A DNA stretch of 64,000 bases from CAWIKY01 sp963836905 (GCA_963836905.1 CAWIKY010000006.1:868001-932000), one strand, 5' to 3'; shown: positions 51,931-61,159, numbered from the stretch's first letter. Notes: a model not told the origin generated them from the sequence alone. Made by a program: numbers and translations.

Positions 51931-53256
51931 ATGCTGTTGAACACGATCCGCGATGTCAGACGGTTCGATCCGGTCCGCTATACCGGGCGGATACGCGCCG
52001 TCGAAGGCTTGCGGCTGGAAGCAACCGGCCCAGAAGCGCTGATGCGCATGGGCGGCGTAGCCCGGCTGGGCGGAGCAGACGGACCGCGTGCGGAAATTAC
52101 CGGCTTTCGCAACGACCGCGCCATCATGATGGCGTGCGATCCGGCGGATCAGGTCCGGCCGGGTTCAGAGGTGATCTTCGAGCCTGACGATGGCGTGATC
52201 TATCCCGGCGATGGCTGGCTTGGGCGTATGGTCGGAGCCTTCGGTGAACCGGTCGACGGACGCGGTCCTCTGCGGAACGGAGAGCGCCCCCGTCCGGTCA
52301 TGCAGGCGCCGCCTGCTGCTCATTCCCGTCAACGGGTCACAGAGCGGCTGGACCTGGGTGTGCGTGTGATGGACCTCTTCACGCCGTGCGGCAAGGGACA
52401 AAGGCTGGGCCTCTTCGCGGGGTCCGGTGTCGGCAAGTCCACACTGATGTCGATGCTCGCCCGCGACGCGGATGCCGATGTGATCGTGATTGGCCTGATT
52501 GGTGAACGGGGCAGGGAGATACGCGAGTTCGTGGAGGATGCACTCGGTGAAGAGGGTCTGGCGCGCTCAGTGATCGTCACGGCGACATCGGACTCGCCTG
52601 CGCCCCGTCGCCGCCGCGCTGCCTGGACAACCCTCGCTGTGGCCGAATACTTCCGGGACCGCGGCAAGTCCGTCCTTTGCCTACTCGATAGCGTCACGCG
52701 GTTTGCGATGGCGCAGCGCGAGATCGGCCTTGCCTCTGGCGAGCCGCCTGCAACGCGAGGTTACACTCCGTCCGTGTTTGCCGAACTTCCAAAGCTTCTC
52801 GAGCGCGCAGGCCCGGGTGCGGAGGGCGGTGGTACGATAACCGGTCTTTTCACGGTGCTGGTCGAAGGCGATGACCATAATGAACCGGTGGCCGACGCCG
52901 TGCGCGGCATTCTGGACGGGCATGTCGTCTTGTCGCGCCAGATTGCCGAACGCGGGCGCTTTCCGGCGGTTGATGTCTTGCGCTCGCTGTCGCGCCTGGC
53001 ACCGCAAATGCAAAGCACCGAGGACGCCGTTCTGGTGCGTGAGGCCCGTCAGTTGATGTCGATCCACGCTGACATGGAAGATCTGGTTCGGATCGGCGCC
53101 TATGTGACGGGAAGCGATCCGCGGGTCGACCGCGCTATCGCGGTTCATGACGCTCTGGAATCAGTCTTGTCGCAAGCGTCGGGCGGCGATGGCGAGGACG
53201 ACGAACTCGACGACATAGCTGCCTTGACGAAAGCCCTTGAGAGCGTTCCGGCGTGA
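51931..53256 (+). CDS. fliI: flagellum-specific ATPase FliI
   Basis: A 441-residue ATPase of the flagellar type III export apparatus, related to F1-beta. Walker A GLFAGSGVGKSTLMSMLA, VIGLIGERGREIREFVED, Walker B SVLCLLDSVTRFAMAQREIG, and GEPPATRGYTPSVFAELPKL are typical. It unfolds or releases export cargo with FliH and FliJ. The stop overlaps the next start by 4 bases. The fliI-fliJ pair beside ctrA matches the arrangement in related alphaproteobacteria. Confidence 0.96.
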   Translation: MLLNTIRDVRRFDPVRYTGRIRAVEGLRLEATGPEALMRMGGVARLGGADGPRAEITGFRNDRAIMMACDPADQVRPGSEVIFEPDDGVIYPGDGWLGRMVGAFGEPVDGRGPLRNGERPRPVMQAPPAAHSRQRVTERLDLGVRVMDLFTPCGKGQRLGLFAGSGVGKSTLMSMLARDADADVIVIGLIGERGREIREFVEDALGEEGLARSVIVTATSDSPAPRRRRAAWTTLAVAEYFRDRGKSVLCLLDSVTRFAMAQREIGLASGEPPATRGYTPSVFAELPKLLERAGPGAEGGGTITGLFTVLVEGDDHNEPVADAVRGILDGHVVLSRQIAERGRFPAVDVLRSLSRLAPQMQSTEDAVLVREARQLMSIHADMEDLVRIGAYVTGSDPRVDRAIAVHDALESVLSQASGGDGEDDELDDIAALTKALESVPA

Positions 53257-53666
53257 GTGCGCTCGAGACCCTGATAAAGCGTGCCGAGATGGAGATCGAA
53301 ACCATTTCTGCGGAGATCGGCCGTGTTCGTGCCGAGGATATGCGGTTGCGCGCGCTTGAAGATGATATCAGGACGGCACTGCCAATCGAAACCGCCTTGT
53401 CAGGAGAGAATCCTGAAATGTCGCTTTGCCTCGGGCCCTTTATCGCGCGCAAGGTGAACGAGCAGAAACAGATCGCTGCCTTTCGTACCCGGACGTCCGA
53501 ACAATTGCGGCTGTTGTCGCTTGCGCTGTCGTCGGCGTTCGAAGCCAGCGAAAAGCTGAAATCGGTGCTCAATCAGCGTGACCGGGCCCGGACTGAAGCC
53601 CTGCTGAAGGCGGAACAGGCCATGCTCGACGAAGCGGCCCTGCAAGGGTTTGTCAGGAACGGCTAG
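53253..53666 (+). CDS. fliJ: FliJ-like coiled-coil protein
   Basis: A 137-residue protein, almost all helical, with heptad-like stretches (LETLIKRAEMEIETISAEIG, SEQLRLLSLALSSAFEASEK, QRDRARTEALLKAEQAM). FliJ is a small coiled-coil stalk that fits in the FliI ring and is poorly conserved; the call rests mainly on shape and position. GTG start overlaps fliI by 4 bases. Confidence 0.7.
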   Translation: MSALETLIKRAEMEIETISAEIGRVRAEDMRLRALEDDIRTALPIETALSGENPEMSLCLGPFIARKVNEQKQIAAFRTRTSEQLRLLSLALSSAFEASEKLKSVLNQRDRARTEALLKAEQAMLDEAALQGFVRNG

Positions 53667-53675
53667 GCGGCAAAG

Positions 53676-54710
53676 TCAGACGGCATCGCGATAGGCCTGC
53701 GAGACGAGATCAGCGATCTCCTCACAGGCTGCTCGGGCAGCAGGCACTGCGCCCATGAATGCCGTAAAACCGTGCGCGAGACTGTCATAGCAGCGGTAGA
53801 CGGTCTCGACATCCATATCGTTCAACCGGTCGGCATAAAGCTTTCCCTGATCTACCAGGGGGTCGAACCCGGCGGAGATGACGATTGCCGGGGCGAGGTC
53901 TTCAAGGTCGGTTGCTCGCAAAGGCGACAGTCTGAGGTCATCCTTCGACGCCGACTCAGGAATGTACTGGTCCATGAACCAGGTCATCGTGTCTCGCGAA
54001 AGCGGGAACGTCTCGCTGTAGAGGTCCATGCTGGGAGTTTCGGATGCGACATCTACAACCGGGTAAATGAGCAATTGTAGTACTGGCTGCGGTTTGCCTT
54101 CGCGTTTCATTTCCTGACAGACAATGGCGGCGAAGTTCCCGCCCATTGAGTCACCGCCAACTGATGCGTCGCCTGCCGGTGCGCCGAAACTGGCAGCTTT
54201 TTTGAGGCCCCACTCATAGGCGAGTATGGCATCGTTCAGACCGGCGGGCCATTTGTGTTCAGGGGCCAGACGATAGTCGATCGACAGAATGGGCCCGTTG
54301 GTTCTTGCAGCCAGCAGTCCGCAAAAGGCATGGCACGTTTCCAGATCACCAATAACACCGCCGCCGAAATGGTAGAAAACCATGAGTGGAACCATCGCAT
54401 CCTGGCTGTCAGGCCGGTAGATGCGGGCGGGAATCGATCGGCTACCTGCTGGGATGGCGAGGCTTTCAAAGGTCACACCCTCCGGGAAGGGCGGCTCGAA
54501 CAGGGCAAGCCCGTGCGCGGAGGCCGCGCGTGCCTCGACAGGTGTCAGGGTCGACACGGCAGGCTGCTTGGCTGCGCCGGCGGCAAGAAACTGAAAATGC
54601 GGGTCGAGGGTGCGACCGCCAATTTCGACCGGAGATCCGCCGGAGAGCTTTACGAGCAGGGAAGGCGGCAGTTTCATCAGCAATCGTGCGATGCTGTTCT
54701 TGAGGTTCAT
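53676..54710 (-). CDS. alpha/beta hydrolase (hormone-sensitive lipase type esterase)
   Basis: A 344-residue esterase of the HSL (family IV) type. The oxyanion motif is FYHFGGGVIGDLETC (HGGG variant with Phe inserted), the nucleophile is in GGDSMGGNFAA, the Asp in SAGFDPLVDQG and the His in SLAHGFTAF. GGAG lies 9 bases before the ATG. Substrate: short-chain esters by family habit. It lies downstream of the TetR gene on the same strand and may be under its control. Confidence 0.9.
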   Translation of the reverse strand: MNLKNSIARLLMKLPPSLLVKLSGGSPVEIGGRTLDPHFQFLAAGAAKQPAVSTLTPVEARAASAHGLALFEPPFPEGVTFESLAIPAGSRSIPARIYRPDSQDAMVPLMVFYHFGGGVIGDLETCHAFCGLLAARTNGPILSIDYRLAPEHKWPAGLNDAILAYEWGLKKAASFGAPAGDASVGGDSMGGNFAAIVCQEMKREGKPQPVLQLLIYPVVDVASETPSMDLYSETFPLSRDTMTWFMDQYIPESASKDDLRLSPLRATDLEDLAPAIVISAGFDPLVDQGKLYADRLNDMDVETVYRCYDSLAHGFTAFMGAVPAARAACEEIADLVSQAYRDAV

Positions 54711-54769
54711 GAGATCGGTCTCCGCAGATCGATAGTTCTAATCGGTTTCTGCCTGGGCGGGAATGAAAT

Positions 54770-55420
54770 TCAGTCGCTTCCGGCTGACGGATACGTCTTT
54801 GCGGGAAGGCGTTCGATTCCTGACATCAGAAGGGTCGTGGCAAATGCGCCTGCCGCGTCCGGATCCAGAGGTGTTCGCCTCAACATCTGATCGCCAACTT
54901 CGCGGGCGATACCGATGGCGGCAGCGGTAAGATAGTCGAGATCGACCCCGGCCAGTGCGCCGTCTTTCAGGACGTCTTCGAGGTCGTCGCGTATCTCTTT
55001 ATATATGGCCTGCATTTCAGGTGTATCGGCACGCACGCCGATCATGGCGAGATGCGACTGACCGCGATGCAGCGCCTCTTCATTCTCGAGCGCCAGAAAG
55101 CCAAAGTAGGAGCCGAATGCGCCGGCAACATAGGCCTCGACACCCGTTGCGTTTTTCCGGACCTCGGCAAGTACCGGCCGGAAGCGGCGCACACTGTCTG
55201 CGGCCAGAGCTTCGAAGACCTCATCCTTGGACTTGAAGTAGTTGTAAAAGGTCCCCGATGCCAGGTCGGTATTGCGAACAATGTCCCGCACGGTCGTTGA
55301 TTCGAACCCGACCTCTGCAAAAGCCCGCCGGGCTCCGACGAGGATGGCGTCACGGTTAGCGGCCTTGGAGCGGTCGCGTTTGCCGCGCTCGGCGGGATTT
55401 GAACGGGTAAAGACTGGCAT
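54770..55420 (-). CDS. TetR/AcrR family transcriptional regulator
   Basis: A 216-residue repressor-type protein. The N-terminal helix-turn-helix is at residues about 25-65 (ILVGARRAFAEVGFESTTVR, DLASGTFYNYFKSKDEVFEA). The C-terminal ligand/dimer domain is not specific. It lies 59 bases upstream of the esterase gene on the same strand, which it may regulate. Confidence 0.92.
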   Translation of the reverse strand: MPVFTRSNPAERGKRDRSKAANRDAILVGARRAFAEVGFESTTVRDIVRNTDLASGTFYNYFKSKDEVFEALAADSVRRFRPVLAEVRKNATGVEAYVAGAFGSYFGFLALENEEALHRGQSHLAMIGVRADTPEMQAIYKEIRDDLEDVLKDGALAGVDLDYLTAAAIGIAREVGDQMLRRTPLDPDAAGAFATTLLMSGIERLPAKTYPSAGSD

Positions 55421-55611
55421 TGGCGTGATCTGTTGCCTGTTACGTCCATACGATCAAGTGGGATGATTTGTTACCGCTTTCGGTGTGCGTACAGGAAATG
55501 CATTCATCAGGCACCGGTCGGAGGTGGCCCCCAATGTATATGGCGGTTCTTGTGGGACTGGAATTTCTTGTTAGGGTCCCGGTGGAAACGCCGTTGACCG
55601 GGAAGATCAAA

Positions 55612-56154
55612 ATGAAATGGCTTGTCTCAGGACTTCTTTCTGCTGCGCTCTTTACGGCACCCGCACTGGCTGGCCCGCGGGAGGACGCTGACCGGATCGC
55701 GGAACTGATGTACGGTCCTGATGTGATTCAGGAATTGGTCAACGCCACCGCATCGCTACTGGCCCCGTCCCTGATCCAGGAGCTTAGAAAAGGGGACATC
55801 GACATCTCCGATGCGGCAGCCGATGCCTACGTGACGATGTTTCTTCCCGAATTCACGCTCCGCTTCGAGGACAGTTTGCGGGCCATCTATGCGGATTTCT
55901 ATCTGGAGGCTCTGACTGAGGCCCAGCTTGCCGAATACCGGGCATTTCTCGAAACGCCGACCGGTCAGGTGGTGTCTTCGTTACAGGACGACATTATCGC
56001 AGAAGGCAGCGTGGCGGCAGAAGCTCTGGGAGCGCGCATCGCGACGGCGACAATGGCGGCGGTCGAGGTCAGGATGTACGACGAGAAATGGCCCGAGGGC
56101 ACGTCGGACGCAACGAAAGCGGAACTGTCATCGATCTTTCTCACAGCCAATTGA
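55612..56154 (+). CDS. DUF2059 domain protein, exported
   Basis: A 180-residue protein with signal peptide (KWLVSGLLSAALFTAPALA-G) and a helical DUF2059-type domain (LRAIYADFYLEALTEAQLAE-YRAFLETPTGQVV is the usual core). Function is not known for the family. The ATG at 55612 has GGAAG about 7 bases upstream; longer in-frame starts add a non-signal leader. It lies directly before the S10 promoter. Confidence 0.85.
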   Translation: MKWLVSGLLSAALFTAPALAGPREDADRIAELMYGPDVIQELVNATASLLAPSLIQELRKGDIDISDAAADAYVTMFLPEFTLRFEDSLRAIYADFYLEALTEAQLAEYRAFLETPTGQVVSSLQDDIIAEGSVAAEALGARIATATMAAVEVRMYDEKWPEGTSDATKAELSSIFLTAN

Positions 56155-56193
56155 GCGCTTCAAAGGTGCCGCAGACATTTCCTGAACAATCCC

Positions 56194-56222
56194 TTGACGT
56201 GGCAAGTCCACCTCGATAGATA
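56194..56222 (+). promoter_or_regulatory. likely sigma-70 promoter of the S10 operon
   Basis: TTGACG (56194-56199) and TAGATA (56217-56222) stand 17 bases apart, the ideal spacing. The leader to rpsJ would be about 140 bases and contains short inverted repeats (for example GCATGC pairs near 56322-56334), which could serve autoregulation by a ribosomal protein, though no known leader motif is recognised. Confidence 0.65.
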
Positions 56223-56367
56223 CGCCCTTCGTGATTGGGAAGGCCGTACCGCTTCAGGTAAACGCTCTCTCTAAACGTGACAATTAAGAGTTTGACGGGC
56301 CGTCATGCACGCTGGTGTCAGCATGCGGACGCGCTTTTTGTCTTTCTGTGCGGACGGACGAGTAGAG

Positions 56368-56688
56368 ATGGAAAAACAAAGTATCCGAATTCGCCTGAAG
56401 GCGTTCGATCACCGTGCGCTCGACATGTCGGCCAAGGAGATCGTTTCGACGGCGAAACGTACCGGAGCACAGGTGCGCGGCCCGGTGCCGCTGCCCACAC
56501 GCATGGAGCGTTTTACCGTCAACCGGTCACCGCACGTGAACAAGAAATCCCGCGAGCAGTTCGAGATCCGCACGCACAAGCGCGTTCTCGATATCGTGGA
56601 TCCAACGCCGCAGACCGTGGACGCGCTGATGAAGCTCGACCTCTCGGCCGGTGTTGCCGTTGAAATCAAGCTTGAGGGAGCGCGCTAA
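56368..56688 (+). CDS. rpsJ: 30S ribosomal protein S10
   Basis: A 106-residue protein. IRIRLKAFDHRALDMSAKEI and GPVPLPTRMERFTVNRSPHV are the S10 signatures; it also acts in antitermination as NusE. First gene of the S10 operon. ATG 56368 gives the normal length; upstream in-frame starts would add an unlikely leader. In many alphaproteobacteria tuf precedes rpsJ, which is not so here. Its stop overlaps the rplC start by one base (TAATG). Confidence 0.98.
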   Translation: MEKQSIRIRLKAFDHRALDMSAKEIVSTAKRTGAQVRGPVPLPTRMERFTVNRSPHVNKKSREQFEIRTHKRVLDIVDPTPQTVDALMKLDLSAGVAVEIKLEGAR

Positions 56689-57482
56689 TGCCAGCCCAGG
56701 CCCAACGAACAGGCGTCGTTGCCCGCAAGGTCGGCATGACGCGCGTCTTTGCAGAAGACGGACAGCACGTTCCCGTGACTGTTCTCTCGCTCGAAGGCTG
56801 CCAGGTTGTCGGTCAGCGTACCACCGACATGCGGGAGACTTCCGTCAACCGGGGCAGCAAGAAAGAACGCGTAACGCGCACCACGACAGACGGCTATTCG
56901 GCTGTGATCGTCGGTTCCGGTGTCAAGAAAGCCAAGCGCGCTACCAAAGCAGAGCGCGGCCAGTTTGCCAAAGCAGGCGTCGAGCCAAAGGCGAAGGTTG
57001 TCGAGTTCCGCGTCGATGCAGACCAGTTGTCGGATATCGGTGGCGAGATTTCTGCCGACCATTTCGTGCCCGGTCAGAAGGTCGATATAGCCGGTATCTC
57101 CATCGGTAAGGGTTTTGCGGGCGCGATGAAGCGCTGGAACTTTGGCGGTATGCGCGCGACGCACGGCGTCTCGATCTCCCACCGTGCCCATGGTTCGACC
57201 GGTCAGTGTCAGGACCCAGGCAAGGTGTTCAAGGGCAAGAAGATGGCGGGCCATCTGGGTGCTGCCCGTATTACGACACAGAACATTGAAGTTGTCCGTA
57301 CCGACGCCGAGCGCGGTCTCATTCTGGTTCGCGGTAGCGTTCCCGGACATGATGGCGGTTGGGTAGAAGTCCGTGACGCCGTGAAGAAGGCGCGCCCCGA
57401 AAACGCACCGCTTCCGGCCGGTTTCAAACAGTCTGGCGCTGCTGCTGATGCATCGGATGCCGGCGAAGAGGCAGAGGCCTAG
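56688..57482 (+). CDS. rplC: 50S ribosomal protein L3
   Basis: A 264-residue protein that seeds 50S assembly. VARKVGMTRVFAEDGQHVPV and KGFAGAMKRWNFGGMRATHG are typical. Compared with usual L3, there is an extra basic loop around residues 46-64 (DMRETSVNRGSKKERVTR) and an Ala/Glu tail. The extra loop lies in the N-terminal barrel. Confidence 0.97.
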   Translation: MPAQAQRTGVVARKVGMTRVFAEDGQHVPVTVLSLEGCQVVGQRTTDMRETSVNRGSKKERVTRTTTDGYSAVIVGSGVKKAKRATKAERGQFAKAGVEPKAKVVEFRVDADQLSDIGGEISADHFVPGQKVDIAGISIGKGFAGAMKRWNFGGMRATHGVSISHRAHGSTGQCQDPGKVFKGKKMAGHLGAARITTQNIEVVRTDAERGLILVRGSVPGHDGGWVEVRDAVKKARPENAPLPAGFKQSGAAADASDAGEEAEA

Positions 57483-57485
57483 ATC

Positions 57486-58157
57486 ATGCAAGTCTCCGTC
57501 ACCAAACTTGACGCGAAGTCGGCCGGTAAGGTCGAACTGGACGATGCGGTCTTCGGCGTTGAAGAAATCCGCAGCGATGTCCTGCAGCGTATGGTGCGCT
57601 ACCAGCTGGCGAAGCGCCAGGCTGGTACGCACAAGACCCAGTCGCGTTCGGAAGTCAGCCGTACGACCAAAAAGTTCATCCGCCAGAAGGGTTCGGGCGG
57701 CGCACGTCACGGTTCGCGCAACGCGCCGATCTTCGTCGGTGGTGGTGTCGCTCACGGACCGCGCGTCCGCAGCCACGCTCATGACCTGACGAAAAAGTTC
57801 CGGGCACTCGCGCTGCGTCACGCGCTGTCGTCGAAAGCGAAAGCCGACCAGCTGATCATTATTGACAGCCTCGACGTCGAAACGCCGAAAACAGCCGCTC
57901 TCCGCGCTCAACTGGAGTCGCTGGGCTGGAGCAATGCTCTGGTAATCGACGGCGCCAAGGTGTCGGAGAACTTCGAGCGTGCTGCACGCAACATTCCAAA
58001 CCTGGATGTTCTGCCGCTTGCCGGTCTGAACGTCTATGATGTGCTGCGCCGAAACACGCTCGTTCTGACGCGCGAAGCTGTCGATGGCATTCATGCCCGT
58101 TTCAACAAGACGGATGGCGCCGCCACGGCGAAATCCACCGAGAAGGTAGAGGCTTAA
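57486..58157 (+). CDS. rplD: 50S ribosomal protein L4
   Basis: A 223-residue protein of the exit tunnel wall; in enterobacteria it also represses the S10 operon. RQAGTHKTQSRSEVSRTTKK and GSGGARHGSRNAPIFVGGGV form the conserved tunnel loop. It begins 3 bases after rplC. Confidence 0.97.
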   Translation: MQVSVTKLDAKSAGKVELDDAVFGVEEIRSDVLQRMVRYQLAKRQAGTHKTQSRSEVSRTTKKFIRQKGSGGARHGSRNAPIFVGGGVAHGPRVRSHAHDLTKKFRALALRHALSSKAKADQLIIIDSLDVETPKTAALRAQLESLGWSNALVIDGAKVSENFERAARNIPNLDVLPLAGLNVYDVLRRNTLVLTREAVDGIHARFNKTDGAATAKSTEKVEA

Positions 58158-58160
58158 GTC

Positions 58161-58460
58161 ATGGCGAAAGCTCAGCCTGTCCACTACGACACGATCGTCG
58201 CGCCGATCATCACTGAGAAGTCGACACTTCTCTCGGAAGAGAACAAGGTTCTGTTCCGCGTTGCAATCGATGCGACCAAGCCGCAGATCAAGGAAGCCGT
58301 CGAGCGTCTGTTCGACGTGAAGGTCACCGGCGTGAACACGATCCGCGTCAAGGGCAAGACCAAGCGGTTCCGCGGCATTATCGGTCGCCGGAATGATTTC
58401 AAGAAAGCGGTTGTCACGCTCGCCGATGGTGATTCCATCGACGTGACGACCGGATTGTAG
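58161..58460 (+). CDS. rplW: 50S ribosomal protein L23
   Basis: A 99-residue protein at the tunnel exit, docking site for trigger factor and SRP. VAPIITEKSTLL and VKVTGVNTIRVKGKTKRFRG are the conserved parts. Placed in the usual order after rplD with a 3-base gap. Confidence 0.97.
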   Translation: MAKAQPVHYDTIVAPIITEKSTLLSEENKVLFRVAIDATKPQIKEAVERLFDVKVTGVNTIRVKGKTKRFRGIIGRRNDFKKAVVTLADGDSIDVTTGL

Positions 58461-58473
58461 AGGGTCTGAAACG

Positions 58474-59307
58474 ATGGCTTTGAAGACATTCAATCCGACC
58501 TCACCCGGCCGCCGCCAGCTTGTTCTGGTCGACCGTTCGGGCCTGCATAAGGGTCGTCCGGTCAAGTCGTTGACCGAAGGCCTGTCGAAGAACGGTGGAC
58601 GTAACAATACCGGTCGCATCACCGCGCGCCGTATTGGTGGCGGCGCCAAGCAGCTTTACCGCAAGGTCGATTTCAAGCGGAACAAGTTCGACATGCCGGC
58701 GACCGTCGAGCGTCTCGAATATGACCCGAACCGGACGGCTTTCATCGCGCTCATCAAGTATGAAGACGGTGAACTGGCCTACATCATTGCGCCTCAGCGT
58801 CTTGGTGTCGGTGACACGGTCATCTCGAGCGCGACGGCGGATATCAAGCCGGGCAATACGCTTCCCCTCAAGAGCATTCCCGTCGGCACGATCATTCACA
58901 ATATCGAGATGAAGCCCGAAAAGGGCGCGCAGATGGCGCGTTCGGCCGGAACCTACGCTCAGCTGGTGGGCCGTGATGGCGGCTATGCGCAGATCAAGCT
59001 GGCGTCGGGTGAGCTTCGCATGGTGCTGGACCGTTGCCTTGCAACGATCGGTGCCGTTTCCAACCCTGACAACATGAACCAGGTACTTTCGAAAGCCGGG
59101 CGCAAGCGCTGGCTGGGCAAGCGTCCGTCGGTTCGCGGGGTCGTGATGAACCCGGTCGACCACCCGCACGGTGGTGGCGAGGGCAAGTCTTCGGGCGGCC
59201 GCCATCCGGTGACGCCATGGGGCAAGAAAACGCGCGGACCGAAAACCCGCAAGAACAAGACGACGGATCGACTCATCGTTCGCAGCCGTCACAAAAGCAA
59301 GAAATAG
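58474..59307 (+). CDS. rplB: 50S ribosomal protein L2
   Basis: A 277-residue protein near the peptidyl transferase centre. LKTFNPTSPGRRQLVLVDRS, GGGAKQLYRKVDFKRNK and GVVMNPVDHPHGGGEGKSSG (with the conserved His) are diagnostic. Normal length. Confidence 0.98.
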   Translation: MALKTFNPTSPGRRQLVLVDRSGLHKGRPVKSLTEGLSKNGGRNNTGRITARRIGGGAKQLYRKVDFKRNKFDMPATVERLEYDPNRTAFIALIKYEDGELAYIIAPQRLGVGDTVISSATADIKPGNTLPLKSIPVGTIIHNIEMKPEKGAQMARSAGTYAQLVGRDGGYAQIKLASGELRMVLDRCLATIGAVSNPDNMNQVLSKAGRKRWLGKRPSVRGVVMNPVDHPHGGGEGKSSGGRHPVTPWGKKTRGPKTRKNKTTDRLIVRSRHKSKK

Positions 59308-59319
59308 GGCGCACCAGAT

Positions 59320-59598
59320 ATGCCACGTTCCGTATGGAAGGGTCCCTTCGTCGACGGCTATCTGCTGAAAAAGGCAGAGGCAGTCCAAAGCTCGACGAAG
59401 CGGGAAGTCATCAAGACCTGGTCGCGTCGTTCGACCATCATGCCGCAATTCGTGGGCCTGACCTTTCAGGTTCACAACGGCAACAAGTTCATCCCCGTTT
59501 CCGTCAATGAGGAAATGGTCGGTCACAAGTTCGGCGAGTTTGCACCTACGCGGACCTATTATGGTCACGGTGCGGACAAGAAAGCGAAGCGGAGGTAG
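59320..59598 (+). CDS. rpsS: 30S ribosomal protein S19
   Basis: A 92-residue protein of the 30S head. PRSVWKGPFVDGYLLKKAE and TWSRRSTIMPQFVGLTFQVH-NG are typical; the end GHKFGEFAPTRTYYGHGADK is complete. Confidence 0.98.
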   Translation: MPRSVWKGPFVDGYLLKKAEAVQSSTKREVIKTWSRRSTIMPQFVGLTFQVHNGNKFIPVSVNEEMVGHKFGEFAPTRTYYGHGADKKAKRR

Positions 59599-59600
59599 TC

Positions 59601-59999
59601 ATGGGAAAGCCTAAATCACCTCCAAAGCAGGCTGAGAACGAAGCCCGTTGCGTGCTGCGTCTCCTGCGGGTCAGCCCTCAGAAGCTGAATCTCATCGCGC
59701 AGTCCATTCGTGGTCTGACGGCTGAGAAGGCTCTCGCTGAGCTCGAGTTTTCGCCCAAGCGTCATGCGCATGATGTGCGCAAGGCGCTGAAGAGCGCGAT
59801 TGCCAACGCCGAGAACAATCACGGGCTGGATATCGACAGCCTCGTCGTCGCGGAAGCATATGTCGGCAAGAACCTGGCAATGAAACGACTGCGTGCCCGT
59901 GCACGTGGCCGTGCGGCCCGGATCCTCAAGCCGTTTTCGCAGCTTACCATTATCGTGCGCGATGAGAGCATGATGTCCGAACAAGCCGAGGCAGCGTAA
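59601..59999 (+). CDS. rplV: 50S ribosomal protein L22
   Basis: A 132-residue protein lining the exit tunnel. LLRVSPQKLNLIAQSIRGLT, VAEAYVGKNLAMKRLRARAR and GRAARILKPFSQLTIIV (macrolide-contact hairpin and end) are seen. A short extended C-terminus (SMMSEQAEAA). Stop overlaps the rpsC start by one base. Confidence 0.98.
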   Translation: MGKPKSPPKQAENEARCVLRLLRVSPQKLNLIAQSIRGLTAEKALAELEFSPKRHAHDVRKALKSAIANAENNHGLDIDSLVVAEAYVGKNLAMKRLRARARGRAARILKPFSQLTIIVRDESMMSEQAEAA

Positions 60000-60742
60000 T
60001 GGGTCAGAAAGTCAATCCAATCGGGCTTCGCCTCGGTATCAACCGCACCTGGGATTCCCGGTGGTATGCGGACAGTGCCGACTATGGCCGTCTTCTGCAT
60101 GAAGACCTCAAGATCCGCGATTTCATCAAGGACAAGCTGAAGCAGGCCGGTATCTCGAAGATCGTCATCGAGCGCCCGCACAAGAAGTGCCGGATTTCGA
60201 TCCACACGGCCCGTCCGGGCATGGTGATCGGCAAGAAAGGCGCGGATATCGAAACGCTGCGCCGTCAGCTCGGCAAGATTTCCTCGGATGAGGTTTTCGT
60301 GAACCTGATCGAGATCCGCAAGCCGGAGATCGACGCCAACCTGATCGCTGACGATATTGCGCGCCAACTTGAGCGCCGGGCATCGTTCCGTCGTGCCATG
60401 AAGCGTTCGATCCAGTCTGCCATGCGTCTTGGCGCACTCGGCGTTCGCGTGATGGTTGCCGGTCGTCTCGGCGGTGCGGAAATCGCACGGACCGAGCAGT
60501 ATGCCGAAGGCTCCGTGCCGCTGCACACGCTGCGTGCCGACATCGATTACGGCACAGCCGAAGCTGCGACGACCTACGGGATCATCGGCATCAAGGTCTG
60601 GGTCTATAAGGGCGAGATCATGGAGCACGATCCCATGGCTCAGGACAAGAAACTGGAAAACTCCGGCGAGGCACGTGCGCGTTCCTCATCTTCGTCGCGC
60701 GGCGGCGAGCGTCAGGGTTCCACGCAAGGCTCGGGAGCATAA
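59999..60742 (+). CDS. rpsC: 30S ribosomal protein S3
   Basis: A 247-residue protein at the mRNA entry site. The KH domain GMVIGKKGADIETLRRQLGK and the end GIIGIKVWVYKGEI are conserved. A Ser/Arg/Gly-rich C-terminal tail (SSSSRGGERQGSTQGSGA) is low-complexity. Confidence 0.98.
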   Translation: MGQKVNPIGLRLGINRTWDSRWYADSADYGRLLHEDLKIRDFIKDKLKQAGISKIVIERPHKKCRISIHTARPGMVIGKKGADIETLRRQLGKISSDEVFVNLIEIRKPEIDANLIADDIARQLERRASFRRAMKRSIQSAMRLGALGVRVMVAGRLGGAEIARTEQYAEGSVPLHTLRADIDYGTAEAATTYGIIGIKVWVYKGEIMEHDPMAQDKKLENSGEARARSSSSSRGGERQGSTQGSGA

Positions 60743-60745
60743 GTC

Positions 60746-61159
60746 ATGTTGCAGCCTAAGCGCACCAAATACCGCAAGGCCTTCAAGGGTCGCATTTCGG
60801 GCAATGCCAAGGGCGGCTTTGCGCTGAACTTCGGATCGTATGGCCTGAAGGCACTTGAACCCGAGCGCGTGACATCGCGGCAGATCGAGGCGACCCGTCG
60901 CGCGATCACCCGTCAGATGAAACGTCAGGGACGCGTCTGGATCCGCATCTTCCCGGACCTGCCGGTATCTTCCAAGCCAACGGAAGTCCGGATGGGTAAG
61001 GGCAAGGGCGCGGTGGATTACTGGGCGGCACGTGTGAAGCCCGGTCGTATTCTTTTCGAGATCGACGGCGTGTCCGACGATGTCGCCCGTGAAGCTCTCC
61101 GTCTGGGATCGGCCAAGCTGCCGATCAAGACGAAGGTCGTCACGCGGATTGGTGAATAG
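60746..61159 (+). CDS. rplP: 50S ribosomal protein L16
   Basis: A 137-residue protein at the A-site of the 50S. MLQPKRTKYRKAFKGRISGN, WIRIFPDLPVSSKPTEVRMG and KGKGAVDYWAARVKPGRILF are diagnostic. It starts 3 bases after rpsC. Confidence 0.98.
   Translation: MLQPKRTKYRKAFKGRISGNAKGGFALNFGSYGLKALEPERVTSRQIEATRRAITRQMKRQGRVWIRIFPDLPVSSKPTEVRMGKGKGAVDYWAARVKPGRILFEIDGVSDDVAREALRLGSAKLPIKTKVVTRIGE

Noticed and set aside
56685..58649. A 654-codon open frame antisense to rplC, rplD, rplW and rplB
   Set aside because: It lies wholly opposite highly conserved ribosomal genes, has no domain and no ribosome site; open antisense frames are expected from the codon bias of such genes.
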